DNA of 64,000 nt from Heyndrickxia sp050281185 (GCF_050281185.1 NZ_JBNNWS010000011.1:118839-182838), one strand, 5' to 3'; counted from the first letter of the stretch, positions 45,374-54,174 are shown. Numbers and translations: made by a program. The notes: a model not told the origin generated them from the sequence alone.

Positions 45374-45922
45374 CTATTGTGAAATATATAAAACTTCATA
45401 TAATTTAAGGTGGTCTGATGAGTCAATTTTTGGTTTTTCTTGATAAAAACTGAATTGGCTATAGCCCCACTTATCTGGATTATAAACCAATAAATCCCCT
45501 AAACTTTTTTCTACATTTTTCACATATTGATTAATAGGATTAAATGGTGTTTTGGTTAATGTTATGCTTTCTGGAATATTTCCTACATATTCAACTACAT
45601 ATCTACTTTTATTAAAATCTTTGCCTAAATTAATAGATAAAGGAACACCGATATTAATTTGTTGCCACCCAAAGGATTTTAAAATATTGTCATAAAAGCC
45701 CTCAAAGATAAATTTGTTCATTCCTTGATAGTTATTCCAAATATATAACGGTGCATAGGAATTGTATAAGTTTTCATTTTCCTCTGCCTTGGTGATTAAA
45801 TACGCTTTAAAATTAAGCCCTGGAAAACCATTCGTTTTATGACCATTTTCTTGCACCCTTTTTCTAATAATTCCCATATCATAATCTCTTGGTAAAATTA
45901 CCTTATATTGCATTCCAATCAT
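45374..45922 (-). CDS. DUF4865 family protein
   Basis: About 182 residues from the ATG at 45922 (AAGTGAGTG upstream). MIGMQYKVILPRDYDMGIIR and NGFPGLNFKAYLITKAEEN match DUF4865, often found divergent from a LysR regulator, as here. Function unknown; the family's Asn/Gly-rich start and WNNYQGMNKFIFEGFYDNI core suggest a heme-degrading-like or ferredoxin-like fold, but this is a guess. Transcription probably depends on the LysR next to it. Confidence 0.8.
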   Translation of the reverse strand: MIGMQYKVILPRDYDMGIIRKRVQENGHKTNGFPGLNFKAYLITKAEENENLYNSYAPLYIWNNYQGMNKFIFEGFYDNILKSFGWQQINIGVPLSINLGKDFNKSRYVVEYVGNIPESITLTKTPFNPINQYVKNVEKSLGDLLVYNPDKWGYSQFSFYQEKPKIDSSDHLKLYEVLYISQ

Positions 45923-46002
45923 GTTTATCACTCACTTTCGTTCTTATATAAATTATGATAATTCGGGAATAAAGCACTGTAAAATAGGTATAAATTATGC
46001 CT

Positions 46003-46023
46003 GATATCATTTATAATGATATC
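46003..46023. promoter_or_regulatory. Palindromic LysR operator
   Basis: Arms GATATCATT and AATGATATC around a TAT centre, perfect 9-bp dyad, lying between the divergent DUF4865 and LysR genes, 20 nt before the LysR start. It fits autoregulation and co-regulation. Confidence 0.7.
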
Positions 46024-46042
46024 CAATAAGGGGTTGAAATGA

Positions 46043-46831
46043 ATGGAAATAAATGATCTTATCATATTTAAAGAGGTAGCAAATGAAGGTTCAATCAGTA
46101 AAGCTGCAAAAGAACTAGGATATGTTCAACCAAATGTAACTGAAAGAATAAAAATATTAGAGCAAGAATTAGGAACACAGCTACTACATAGATATAACAA
46201 AGGTATTTCACTATTACCATCAGGTGAAATGTTGCTAGATTACACAAATAAAATATTAAATTTAGTAGATGAAGCAAAAAATGAAATTAAAATGTACGGT
46301 AATTCTTATCGAATAGCGACATCACAATCTATTTTGTCAAATTATTTAAGTATGCGTATCAAAGAGAATTTCAGAAATTATCAAATATACATGGAAAATA
46401 GTAGTCACCTGCAACAATTATTAAAGAAGCAAAAAGTTGATTTGGTCATAACTTATGGAATTTATTCCGATCCAGCATTTCAAAAAGTATTCAGTACAAC
46501 TATTTCTATAGGGTTACTAAAAGCAAAAGGAAAATCTAATATTGACTATTCAAAAGAGTACTTTTTTGTTAGCAATGATAAACAATGTCCCTTTAGAAAC
46601 TATACAATTGAATTCATGAAGGAAAATAATCTCTCTAAAAACCAACTTCAACTGTTAGATTCTTATTCACTTATAGAGGAATACATCACTGAGGGGAATG
46701 GGATAGCTTTTTTACCTATTAACAATGATAGATTAGAAAAAATTGAGGAAGTACCAATAGAAAAATTACCTATAAATTTTTTTACAATTCGAGAATCAAA
46801 AAAAATGATTCCAAGGGAGCTATTTGATTGA
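46043..46831 (+). CDS. LysR-family transcriptional regulator
   Basis: 262 residues. FKEVANEGSISKAAKELGYV and NVTERIKILEQELGTQLLHR form the N-terminal winged HTH. The C-terminal part is a short effector domain (about 300 residues is typical, so this one is slightly short). It is divergent from a DUF4865 gene, with a shared palindrome between them. RBS AAGGGGTTGAAATGA. Confidence 0.9.
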   Translation: MEINDLIIFKEVANEGSISKAAKELGYVQPNVTERIKILEQELGTQLLHRYNKGISLLPSGEMLLDYTNKILNLVDEAKNEIKMYGNSYRIATSQSILSNYLSMRIKENFRNYQIYMENSSHLQQLLKKQKVDLVITYGIYSDPAFQKVFSTTISIGLLKAKGKSNIDYSKEYFFVSNDKQCPFRNYTIEFMKENNLSKNQLQLLDSYSLIEEYITEGNGIAFLPINNDRLEKIEEVPIEKLPINFFTIRESKKMIPRELFD

Positions 46832-46929
46832 TAAATGAGATTTCTTCCAAAATATTACTTGAAAAGAGTACAATTTATGCAACATTCTTTAATCTGCTTT
46901 TCAAACATCAGGTGTTCTTTTTATGTTGG

Positions 46930-47012
46930 AGACAAAAAAATCCCCCTGTAGACAATCATATCTAAAGGGGGATAAAGCTTCGTAACAATTGCGACTTTAT
47001 TCAAATCATCAC
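46930..47012 (-). pseudogene. Stub of a short-chain dehydrogenase-like gene
   Basis: AAAGGTGATGAT is followed by a TTG start and MNKVAIVTKLYPPLDM, which begins like an SDR (K-V-A-I-V-T-G) and then runs into the terminator. Probably the truncated target of the MerR-type promoter upstream. Short and tentative. Confidence 0.3.
46935..46976 (-). terminator. Terminator on the minus strand
   Basis: ATCCCCCTTTAGAT...CAGGGGGATTTTTTT. It ends transcripts from the MerR-type promoter at 47096, leaving only ~120 nt between them. Confidence 0.7.
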
Positions 47013-47095
47013 CTTTATTTCAAATTCACACTATCATATTCAGGGAGAGTCAGTAAACCAGGCCTTATCTAAATTTCATAAAAGTTGATGGCTAA

Positions 47096-47126
47096 ATTAT
47101 AAAGCTTCACACAGTGTGAAGGTCAA
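47096..47126 (-). promoter_or_regulatory. MerR-type promoter/operator (copy 4)
   Basis: TTGACC, a 19-nt spacer with TTCACACTGTGTGAA, TATAAT (47096-47101). The best-preserved copy: both hexamers are near consensus. Confidence 0.75.
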
Positions 47127-47309
47127 GTTTTTTCGTATTATATAATTAGCTTTTTTTATAGTAATACCAACTTCAGTGACATATTCATCTTTATCTAATG
47201 TAATAAATTCATCTGTATAATATTTTTCCATAAAAGGGCGATCAAATTGATACCCATTCGTGTGAGCCCAGTCATATAATGCCTCACACGGCGTGAAGCT
47301 CAAGTCCAC
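47127..47309 (-). pseudogene. Fragment of a GyrI-like effector domain with a promoter copy inside
   Basis: ALYDWAHTNGYQFDRPFMEK, then YYTDEFITLDKDEYVTEVGI, matches the C-terminal effector-binding domain of MerR-family regulators. The DNA-binding half is missing. A further MerR-type promoter (TTGAGC, 19 nt with TTCACGCCGTGTGAG, TATATG; 47273-47303) lies at its upstream edge. Confidence 0.6.
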
Positions 47310-47485
47310 TGATTAAAAGTGAAAATGATTTAATTTGTATGGGCTTCATAGAGCTAATTTATCTAATTGCCAATTAAAAAAAAACTCCAAGTCCTTGAAG
47401 GGGTGTCGCTTATCAAGAGGAGAAGTTTTAAGCATATTAAATAATTTGTTATAATTGTCTTATTCTAAGTAAAGGAATGAATCTA

Positions 47486-47515
47486 ATGAAAAAAGCTGTC
47501 AAATTAGCCTCCTAA
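47486..47515 (+). CDS. Leader peptide of the cat attenuator
   Basis: MKKAVKLAS, nine codons with AAAGGAATG upstream. The stop lies inside the left arm of the hairpin that hides the cat RBS. Chloramphenicol-stalled ribosomes on such leaders open the hairpin in known cat genes. Confidence 0.75.
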   Translation: MKKAVKLAS

Positions 47516-47544
47516 ATTTAATCTAGTATTTAAATTTTAGGAGG
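47508..47544 (+). promoter_or_regulatory. Translational attenuator hairpin sequestering the cat RBS
   Basis: CCTCCTAAATTTAA (47508-47521) pairs with TTAAATTTTAGGAGG (47530-47544); the right arm contains the cat RBS TAGGAGG. Classic layout of inducible cat genes. Confidence 0.85.
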
Positions 47545-47554
47545 CGTTTTGAAG

Positions 47555-48205
47555 ATGAAATTCAATAGAATTGATATAAATTGTTGGGAACGAAAAGAAA
47601 TTTTTAATCATTACCTGAATCAACAAACGAGCTTTAGTATAACTAGAGACATTGATATTAGTGAACTTTATCGAATGACAAAAGAAAAAGGATATAAATT
47701 CTATCCTGCATTCATTTTTTTAGTTACTCAAGTAGTAAATTCAAGTAAAGCTTTTAGAATGTGCTTTAATTCTGAAGGAGAATTTGGATACTGGGATAAA
47801 CTAGATCCTATGTATACTATCTTTGATAAAAAATCAGAGTTATTTTCAGCTATTTCGACAAATGCAAATGGAAACTTTAAAAAGTTTTATGATATGTATG
47901 TTTCTGATGTTGAATTATACAATGGTGCAGGAAAAATGTTTCCTAAAACACCAATACCTGAAAACGTCGTTAACATTTCTATGATTCCATGGACTTCCTT
48001 TACTGGTTTCAACTTAAATATAAATAACAACCCTAATTATCTCTTACCAATTGTCACTGCAGGTGGATTTATCAATAAAAACAGTTCAATTTATTTACCG
48101 CTATCTTTACAAATTCATCATTCTGTCTGTGATGGTTACCATGCAGGAGTGTTTATGAATAGCATTCAGTCGCTCGCTAATAATCCTCATGAGTTACTTA
48201 GATAA
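47555..48205 (+). CDS. cat: Type A chloramphenicol acetyltransferase
   Basis: 216 residues. LQIHHSVCDGYHAGVF contains the catalytic His (HHxVxDGxH), and the trimer-forming and substrate segments (RMCFNSEGEFGYWD, FTGFNLNI) are present, so it should acetylate chloramphenicol with acetyl-CoA. The ATG at 47555 is preferred: the RBS TAGGAGG is 10 nt away; a TTG at 47549 is too close. Expression should be induced by chloramphenicol through the leader hairpin. Confidence 0.92.
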   Translation: MKFNRIDINCWERKEIFNHYLNQQTSFSITRDIDISELYRMTKEKGYKFYPAFIFLVTQVVNSSKAFRMCFNSEGEFGYWDKLDPMYTIFDKKSELFSAISTNANGNFKKFYDMYVSDVELYNGAGKMFPKTPIPENVVNISMIPWTSFTGFNLNINNNPNYLLPIVTAGGFINKNSSIYLPLSLQIHHSVCDGYHAGVFMNSIQSLANNPHELLR

Positions 48206-48207
48206 AA

Positions 48208-48246
48208 TTAAACACCGACTAAGTGAAATTAGTCGGTGTTTAATTT
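48208..48246 (+). terminator. Terminator of cat
   Basis: AAACACCGACTAAgtgaaaTTAGTCGGTGTTT stem-loop. A second hairpin (AACGAGGTA/TACCCCGTT, 48282-48317) with T6 follows. Confidence 0.8.
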
Positions 48247-48549
48247 TGGGGTAGTCTGCTCCTTTAGCAAGCCATTTAAGAAAACGAGGTAGTCCTTATT
48301 TAAGAAATACCCCGTTTTTTCTAACAACCACCTTACTTTTATTTAGATAGCGATTTCTTGTATAGGTTTCAAGTAATTCAATATCAAATATCAACGTTTA
48401 GTTCCCTCATAGCTGTTATTGCATGTGCAAATAAGCTCTTACATTGGATATATGCCTTACTAAAAAGCAGATCTACTTTCCAAGATGTAGCTTAGAACCT
48501 AAGTCTAACTAAATAACGAAAAACCTTCCTATTTCAGATTAACGGAAGG

Positions 48550-48745
48550 TTATTTGATTTGATTTTTAAGATTCTCATTGAAAAATATTGAAAAACTATT
48601 AGTTTTAGTTAAATCTGTTTTTCCACCCCAAAGCGGGATATGTTCATCCTTTGTCAGCCCAGCTTCCTTCAAAGCAGCTAACTTTTTCGGGTTATTAGTG
48701 ATCAAAGTAACTGGCTTAGATTGTATTGTTATCGCTTTCCCTGGG
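48550..48745 (-). pseudogene. C-terminal fragment of a GTP cyclohydrolase II-like gene
   Basis: The minus frame SKPVTLITNNPKKLAALKEA, then GLTKDEHIPLWGG, matches the LLTNNPxK region at the end of RibA-type GTP cyclohydrolase II. The catalytic Cys-rich part is absent. A hairpin (48522-48551) serves as terminator. It overlaps the 3' end of the nucleotidyltransferase gene. Confidence 0.6.
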
Positions 48746-49529
48746 TCTGGCTAAGACAAGATTCTATAGAGTTTTTCATATGATTAACGAATGCTGTCAC
48801 CTCAGACTCCAGTCCTTCCCACTTATCAACATATTCTCCTCGATAGGCTTTTCTGGCTAAGTCGAGTAAAGTCGAATATTCTTTGGGCAACCGAGGTAAA
48901 GCCCATTTTGCAGCCACATCTTTTGGAGAAATTTCACCGATAGATACTGTCTGCCACATTCGAGCCAGGGTTAAAATTACATTACGCTCATCACCTTTAA
49001 TACCCTCAATCAACCCTGGCAAAGACTCCTTAATCGCTTCTCGAATATCTATCATCGGAACGGGGTCAAGTATATCTGAAGCATCAGGACCAAATAGAGA
49101 AATACTATTCATTCTTAATTGTGCTAAGACAATAGCCAAATCAGGGTCATAGGTTGGTTCCTGAATTTGTCCTTTCTCAAACTCACTTCTGAGCCACTCA
49201 CCATAGATAAATTCATTTCTTGGTGGATATCGCCAAGGTACAACATCGTTATGGTTTATAACCGTGACTTCAAGTGGTCTCATAGAATCTGTATTTCCTA
49301 TCTTTCCAGATATAAGCATTAGTCTTTCTGTTAGTTTTTTTCGAGTTACTTCAGGTAAACTATGATTCACGACCACTAGGACATCTACATCACTGTTAAT
49401 GCGTAAGCCACCATTTACTGCAGAACCAAATAGATATACCCCGACTATCGAACTACCAAGCAACTCCTCTACGATTTTTAATGCTTGCATCGCTTGCTTT
49501 GGTATTTTTTCGTTACTCAAATCGCTCAT
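48729..49529 (-). CDS. Aminoglycoside nucleotidyltransferase (AadA/ANT(9)-like)
   Basis: About 266 residues. GVYLFGSAVNGGLRINSDVD is the nucleotidyltransferase motif (G-S-x(n)-D-x-D), and the middle and C-terminal parts (SMRPLEVTVINHNDVVPWRY, LTLARMWQTVSIGEISPKDVA) match the ANT(3'')/ANT(9) spectinomycin/streptomycin adenylyltransferases. It would adenylate spectinomycin or streptomycin using ATP. The ATG at 49529 is chosen over a TTG at 49538 for spacing from GGAGAGGAG. Substrate range cannot be read from the sequence. Confidence 0.88.
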   Translation of the reverse strand: MSDLSNEKIPKQAMQALKIVEELLGSSIVGVYLFGSAVNGGLRINSDVDVLVVVNHSLPEVTRKKLTERLMLISGKIGNTDSMRPLEVTVINHNDVVPWRYPPRNEFIYGEWLRSEFEKGQIQEPTYDPDLAIVLAQLRMNSISLFGPDASDILDPVPMIDIREAIKESLPGLIEGIKGDERNVILTLARMWQTVSIGEISPKDVAAKWALPRLPKEYSTLLDLARKAYRGEYVDKWEGLESEVTAFVNHMKNSIESCLSQTQGKR

Positions 49530-49750
49530 CAACTTCAAACTCCTCTCCTCTGATTATGTTCGCATAATGTATGTTTATTTTGGTTTCATTAGTATTCAAT
49601 TAAATGACCGATTACTGAACAAAAGAAACATTTTTTACCATTTTAGTTCATTTATTTAAAAAATAGCTTCAAATATTAATAGTTCTTTAGCTTTACCAAA
49701 CTAGTATGGTAGCTCGTGTTATGTGATGGACATTCACATCATAAAATTTT

Positions 49751-50365
49751 TTATAAGAAAGTTTTTTTTCTAATCATTAATTCTGCTATAAGTAGGTTAA
49801 GAATCCAGCATAACCAGACTGCTATTGTGTAGGAAGTTCCGTAGGGGAAATTCAATACTTTATACGCAAGAGCCACAATGATATAAATGGTCATATTCGC
49901 AAAACAAAGAAAGAAGCTTCGAATCATCCATTGACTATGTAAGATTACGTTTTGTTTTTTAATATTCAAATAGCCAAGGATCGTCGTTCCAATCCATAAT
50001 GTATCTAATATTAGAAACCCAATTGTACTCAGAAATCCACCTGTTGCAAAGAAAGAGACATAGACTCCCGGAATGAAATTTAAAATGATTGACAAGACAT
50101 ATAAGCGGCCACTCCAACGGTGAAACTTTAAAGATTTAACTCGAATTCTCTTTATGACTCCTAAAGGGCCAGTGAGAAGAGAAATAATGGCCAGAAAAAT
50201 ATGAATACGAATCATTAATACCCATAGGGATTCATTTGCTATAAGTTGATCCTTTCTAGAAATAAATTCATGAAAAGTAGGGTCAACAATAAAATTCTTT
50301 GAAAATGTATGCAGTACCCACATGATCGATATGATTAAAATACTTACCCTAATAATTTTATTCAT
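49751..50365 (-). CDS. DUF2306 membrane protein
   Basis: 204 residues with about six membrane helices, beginning IIRVSILIISIMWVLHTF. A His in the second loop (KFHRWSGRLYVLSIILN) matches the H-R-x-x-G-R-x-Y signature of DUF2306. It is followed by a paired His near LHSQWMIRSFFLCFA. These conserved His could bind heme or metal, but function is unknown. GGAGGTATATAAA before the start. Next to a broken MFS gene. Confidence 0.85.
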   Translation of the reverse strand: MNKIIRVSILIISIMWVLHTFSKNFIVDPTFHEFISRKDQLIANESLWVLMIRIHIFLAIISLLTGPLGVIKRIRVKSLKFHRWSGRLYVLSIILNFIPGVYVSFFATGGFLSTIGFLILDTLWIGTTILGYLNIKKQNVILHSQWMIRSFFLCFANMTIYIIVALAYKVLNFPYGTSYTIAVWLCWILNLLIAELMIRKKTFL

Positions 50366-50464
50366 TTTATATACCTCCGTTAAACGTATAAAAAAAATAA
50401 ACTACGATTTGTCATAAATAAAGACAGCAGCCATTATGAATAAATACGTTATCAAGCCATACGA

Positions 50465-50780
50465 TTATAACTTTAACACGTTATGTAATAATTTTTCCTC
50501 GGATTTTTCTGCTAGATTAATAATTTTAATGTTTTTATGAATCATTCCTAACAGGCTGCTGATAAGCACAAGAAGCAGCAGTGCAATCCCTACCCATAAG
50601 ATTGAAGGATAAGATAAATGCTCTACTATCAGCCAACCTCCAGAGATCATTAAAAGGACTAAAGCACAATGACCAGAACGAGTGAACTCAATACCATTTT
50701 TAGTGCTTCTTTCAATTCATTACCTAAAAGTGAAAATAGATTATTAATTGCCTTTTCTTTGCAGTTCCTTCTATGTAAGA
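50465..50780 (-). pseudogene. Fragment of an MFS-type transporter C-terminus
   Basis: The frame from 50650 (MISGGWLIVEHLSYPSILWV, then GIALLLLVLISSLL) resembles the last two helices of MFS permeases (drug/sugar type). Upstream the minus strand continues as NELKEALKMVLSSLVLVIV in another frame. The rest is lost. It lies downstream of a TetR operator, so it may be the former target. Confidence 0.5.
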
Positions 50781-50848
50781 AATCAAATAAAACGGAGAGT
50801 TTACCAATAGGAGTGGAAATGGTACTTTATCTCTATTCTTAAATCAAC

Positions 50849-50870
50849 AACAGACCGGACCGTTCGGTTT
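50849..50870. promoter_or_regulatory. Second TetR-type operator
   Basis: AACAGACCGGACCGTTCGGTTT; its complement shares ACGGTCCGGTCTGT with the operator at 51889-51915. It fronts the minus-strand remnants of a transporter gene. Confidence 0.6.
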
Positions 50871-51192
50871 GATAAATTAATCATACACTCGCATAACAAT
50901 ATTTCTACATAAGAATTATTAATTTTTTGTGAACGAAAAGAAACAGAACCAATTGAAGTTAAAAGCCTAATTCTGGTTCTTTTCCGAGTAATATTAATAT
51001 TAAAATTTTGTTTCATTTTTTGGACACTCCTTCTTTAAGTACATTTTTCTGACTTAACTTAGTTGTGTCCACAAGACTATACTACCATCATTACTATAAA
51101 TTGAAGTAAGATATCAAAAACACTTCTTAATTTAAAGTTATTTCATTTTTAGATATAATAAGTGTTACACTCGCATATGGAGGAACAAATAA

Positions 51193-51789
51193 ATGGATAA
51201 GGTAGATAATACACGTGATCTTATTATTCAAACTTCCTTAGCCTTATTTAATAAAAAAGGCTACAGTCAAACTTCTATCCAAGATATTATGAATGCATCA
51301 GGATTACCTAAAGGTGCAATATATAGACGATTTGAAAATAAGAACGAAATTGCTATTGCTGCATTTGAATACTCATTGAGTATTATCTGGGTGCACTTTT
51401 TAGAAGGAACGAAATCTAAAGTTATGGCTATAGATAAGATAATAGCTATATTTCATGTTTATCAAGATGCTGTTAATAGTCCACCTGTTGCTGGAGGCTG
51501 TCCTTTGCTTAATACAGCAATAGAAACTGACTATGGTTTTCCAGAACTTCATGATAAAGCTGCTGAGACCCTTAATCAAATTATACTTTTTATACAATCT
51601 ATCATTGATGAGGGGATTCGTTCAAAAGAATTTCTTCCGGATTTGGATTCCTATTCTTTAGCATCTTTTTTATTTTCTACTTTTGAAGGATCCGTTATGG
51701 TAAGTCGTTTATCTTTAAATAATGAACATATGCACCATAGTATTAAGCAAATAAAAATAATTTTACAGCACTACTCTGCTAAGAACTAA
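51193..51789 (+). CDS. TetR/AcrR family repressor
   Basis: 198 residues. RDLIIQTSLALFNKKGYSQT, then IQDIMNASGLPKGAIYRRFE, is the TetR HTH. The C-terminal part with GGCPLLNTAIETDYGFPEL matches the TetR_C subgroup around YcdC/QacR-like regulators. GGAGGAACAAATA precedes the ATG. Operators are visible before the DJ-1 gene and the broken transporter gene, so it likely represses both. Confidence 0.9.
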   Translation: MDKVDNTRDLIIQTSLALFNKKGYSQTSIQDIMNASGLPKGAIYRRFENKNEIAIAAFEYSLSIIWVHFLEGTKSKVMAIDKIIAIFHVYQDAVNSPPVAGGCPLLNTAIETDYGFPELHDKAAETLNQIILFIQSIIDEGIRSKEFLPDLDSYSLASFLFSTFEGSVMVSRLSLNNEHMHHSIKQIKIILQHYSAKN

Positions 51790-51888
51790 GGGAATAATAT
51801 TAAATTCCTCTTGGTTCTTTTTCATTATGTTCATTAAAATGTGATAAATACATGATGGCAAACAAATGATAATCATGTACAATATATT

Positions 51889-51915
51889 ACACAGACCAGA
51901 CGGTCCGGTCTGTGT
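51889..51915. promoter_or_regulatory. TetR-type operator
   Basis: ACACAGACC and GGTCTGTGT arms, 9-nt centre AGACGGTCC, 27 bp in all, just before the DJ-1/PfpI gene RBS. Confidence 0.8.
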
Positions 51916-51940
51916 AATGATATTTAAAGAGGTGATTATT

Positions 51941-52597
51941 ATGAAAATAGCAATTTTACTTTACGATGGGATTACATCCCTTGATGCAATCGGTCCATAC
52001 GAAGTATTTTCTGCTACAGCGAAATGTGAAGTGAAGTTTGTCGCTAAGAAAAAAGGGTTAATTAAATTGGACTCAAATATGGGGTATTTGCATGCCGATT
52101 ACTGTTTTTCTGAAGTAACTTCAGCTGATATTCTTGTTGTTCCAGGTTGCAGTCCGCCAAATTATAAATCTCCAATGAATGATGAAGACACATTAAATTG
52201 GATTCGAAAAATACATAAAACGACAAAGTGGACTACATCCGTGTGTACTGGTTCTCTGATTTTAAGTACCGTTGGTTTGTTAAATGGAGTTGAAGCAACC
52301 TGTCATTGGGGTTTCTACGACCTTCTTCGTTCTCTTGGTACCATCCCAAGCGAAAATAGAGTGGTTCGTAGTGGAAAAATAGTTACAGCAGCTGGAGTTT
52401 CCTCTGGAATAGACATGGCCCTTCAGCTAGTAGCATGGGAATTTGGAGAGGATATCAGTAAATCCGCTCAACTAATTTTGGAATACGATCCTATTCCTCC
52501 GTTTGATTCGGGTTCACCAAAGAAAGCGCCAGCTCCAATGGTAGAAAAAATAAGAGGTTTAATGCAGGAACTTGCAAAACAAGAACCTGAAAATTAA
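51941..52597 (+). CDS. DJ-1/PfpI family protein
   Basis: 218 residues. IAILLYDGITSLDAIGPYEV at the start, VVPGCSPPNYKSP and TTSVCTGSLILSTVGLLNG, with the nucleophile Cys in the S-V-C-T-G elbow, place it in the DJ-1/PfpI superfamily (isonitrile hydratase/AraC-partner-like group). Cytoplasmic. The ATG at 51941 has AAAGAGGTGATT; a longer frame from 51866 contains the operator and is not coding. Repressed by the TetR upstream, most likely. Confidence 0.88.
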   Translation: MKIAILLYDGITSLDAIGPYEVFSATAKCEVKFVAKKKGLIKLDSNMGYLHADYCFSEVTSADILVVPGCSPPNYKSPMNDEDTLNWIRKIHKTTKWTTSVCTGSLILSTVGLLNGVEATCHWGFYDLLRSLGTIPSENRVVRSGKIVTAAGVSSGIDMALQLVAWEFGEDISKSAQLILEYDPIPPFDSGSPKKAPAPMVEKIRGLMQELAKQEPEN

Positions 52598-52689
52598 TTC
52601 ATAAATTAAGAAGAGAAAGTTGGAAACCTTCACGTTACATTTCAGAAAGGCATAACTTTATTCGTGAAGAAATATTTAGGAGGGGGAAA

Positions 52690-54174
52690 ATGTTAAAAAA
52701 AGCTTTGACATTTTGTCTTATGACGATTCTTTGTTTCTATTCTTTACCCTCACATGCTGAAGTTAAAGAGAATCGGACCTGGCAGGATGAGACAATATAT
52801 TTCTTAATGATTGATCGATTTAACAATGGTGATTCTAAAAATGATCAAAATATTAATGTTCTTGATCCACTTAGTTTTCAAGGTGGAGATTTTCAGGGTA
52901 TTATTGATAAATTAGATTACTTAAAAGACCTTGGTTTCACCACAGTAATGCTTAGCCCGATCTTTAAAAATGATGATAAGGGATATGATGGATATAGAAT
53001 CACAGATTTTTATAAAACGGATGAGCATTTTGGGTCAATAAAAGAGTTTAAAAAACTTGTTGATGAGGCACATAAAAGAAACTTAAAAATCATCATCGAT
53101 TTTCCTACGAATCAAGTAAGTGCAGAAAGTCCTTTAGTTAACGAACCAGATAAGAAGGATTGGTTTAAAGAAAAAGCTGCAGAACATGTTTTTGCAATAG
53201 ATCAAACTAATCCTAATGTAAATCAATATTTAATTGATGCTGCAAAATGGTGGATAACAAAAACAAATATAGATGGATATTTACTAAGTAATGCAAATCA
53301 ATCTCCTACTCAGTTTTGGAAGCAATTTTCTAAAGCTGTAAAATCAACAAAAAAAGATTTCTATTTATTAGCGGACATAGATACAAAAGATATTAAGCAA
53401 ATGAAAAATTATCAACAAGCTGGGATAGATGGGACATTAGATCATCGATTAAATCAGCCATTACGTGATGCATTTTCAACGATAAATCAATCGATGAAAC
53501 CTGTGCTTGCTATTGAAGAAGAGAATAAAAACAATCTAAATTCCACAGTAATGGGAGCCTTTTTCGATAATCATTACATGAAAAGATATACAAGAGATAT
53601 GGTTAATAATAATCAATTTCCAGGTACACGGTGGAAATTAGCGTTAACCTATTTATATACTCAAGAACAAATACCAATTGTCTATTATGGTTCTGAAATT
53701 GCAATTGATGGGGGCAATATCCCTGATAATCGAAAAATGATGAATTTCAGAACACAAAAAGAATTGATTGATGATATGACAATGATTGGGAGAGTTCGTC
53801 AGCAGCAGCCAGCGTTGACAAAAGGATCAATGAAAGTTCTCTATGAAAAAGATGGAATGATTATATATAAAAGGCAATATAAAGATGAAACAAATATTGT
53901 CGCAATTAACAATACAAACCAAACACAGGTTGTTAAACTAACAACAGATCAAATAAATAATTATAAAGAAGAATTTAGAGGTTTATTAAATGGTGGGGTT
54001 GTTCGTGCAGAGAAAGGAACCTTTAAACTTGCTTTAGACAGAGAATCCGCTGAAATTTATAAGGTTGTAGAAAAAAAAGGTATTAACTTTATGTTTATCG
54101 CGGTACTCGTTCTTATTTGGATTGTATTCTTTACCTTTATCTTCATTGTTAAGAAGCGAGGAAATCGAAAATAA
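52690..54174 (+). CDS. Membrane-anchored GH13-like protein without catalytic residues
   Basis: 494 residues. Signal peptide (LKKALTFCLMTILCFYSLPS-HA), GH13 alpha-amylase fold (YFLMIDRFNNGDSKNDQN, ILDP region, GYDGYRITDFYKTDEHFG), and a C-terminal membrane helix (FMFIAVLVLIWIVFFTFIF) with KKR. The catalytic sites have changed: the nucleophile Asp in the GFRLD-type motif is Ser200 (GYLLSNANQ), the acid Glu is Asp229 (LLADID), and the third Asp after FFDNH is Tyr296. Region I His is Gln142. It is thus probably a binding or signalling protein on the outer face, not an amylase. AGGAGGGGGAAA before ATG. Confidence 0.85.
   Translation: MLKKALTFCLMTILCFYSLPSHAEVKENRTWQDETIYFLMIDRFNNGDSKNDQNINVLDPLSFQGGDFQGIIDKLDYLKDLGFTTVMLSPIFKNDDKGYDGYRITDFYKTDEHFGSIKEFKKLVDEAHKRNLKIIIDFPTNQVSAESPLVNEPDKKDWFKEKAAEHVFAIDQTNPNVNQYLIDAAKWWITKTNIDGYLLSNANQSPTQFWKQFSKAVKSTKKDFYLLADIDTKDIKQMKNYQQAGIDGTLDHRLNQPLRDAFSTINQSMKPVLAIEEENKNNLNSTVMGAFFDNHYMKRYTRDMVNNNQFPGTRWKLALTYLYTQEQIPIVYYGSEIAIDGGNIPDNRKMMNFRTQKELIDDMTMIGRVRQQQPALTKGSMKVLYEKDGMIIYKRQYKDETNIVAINNTNQTQVVKLTTDQINNYKEEFRGLLNGGVVRAEKGTFKLALDRESAEIYKVVEKKGINFMFIAVLVLIWIVFFTFIFIVKKRGNRK

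Noticed and set aside
50801..51016. 71-codon minus-strand ORF containing the TetR-type operator
   Set aside because: It has no recognisable domain and contains the operator; more likely leader or remnant sequence.
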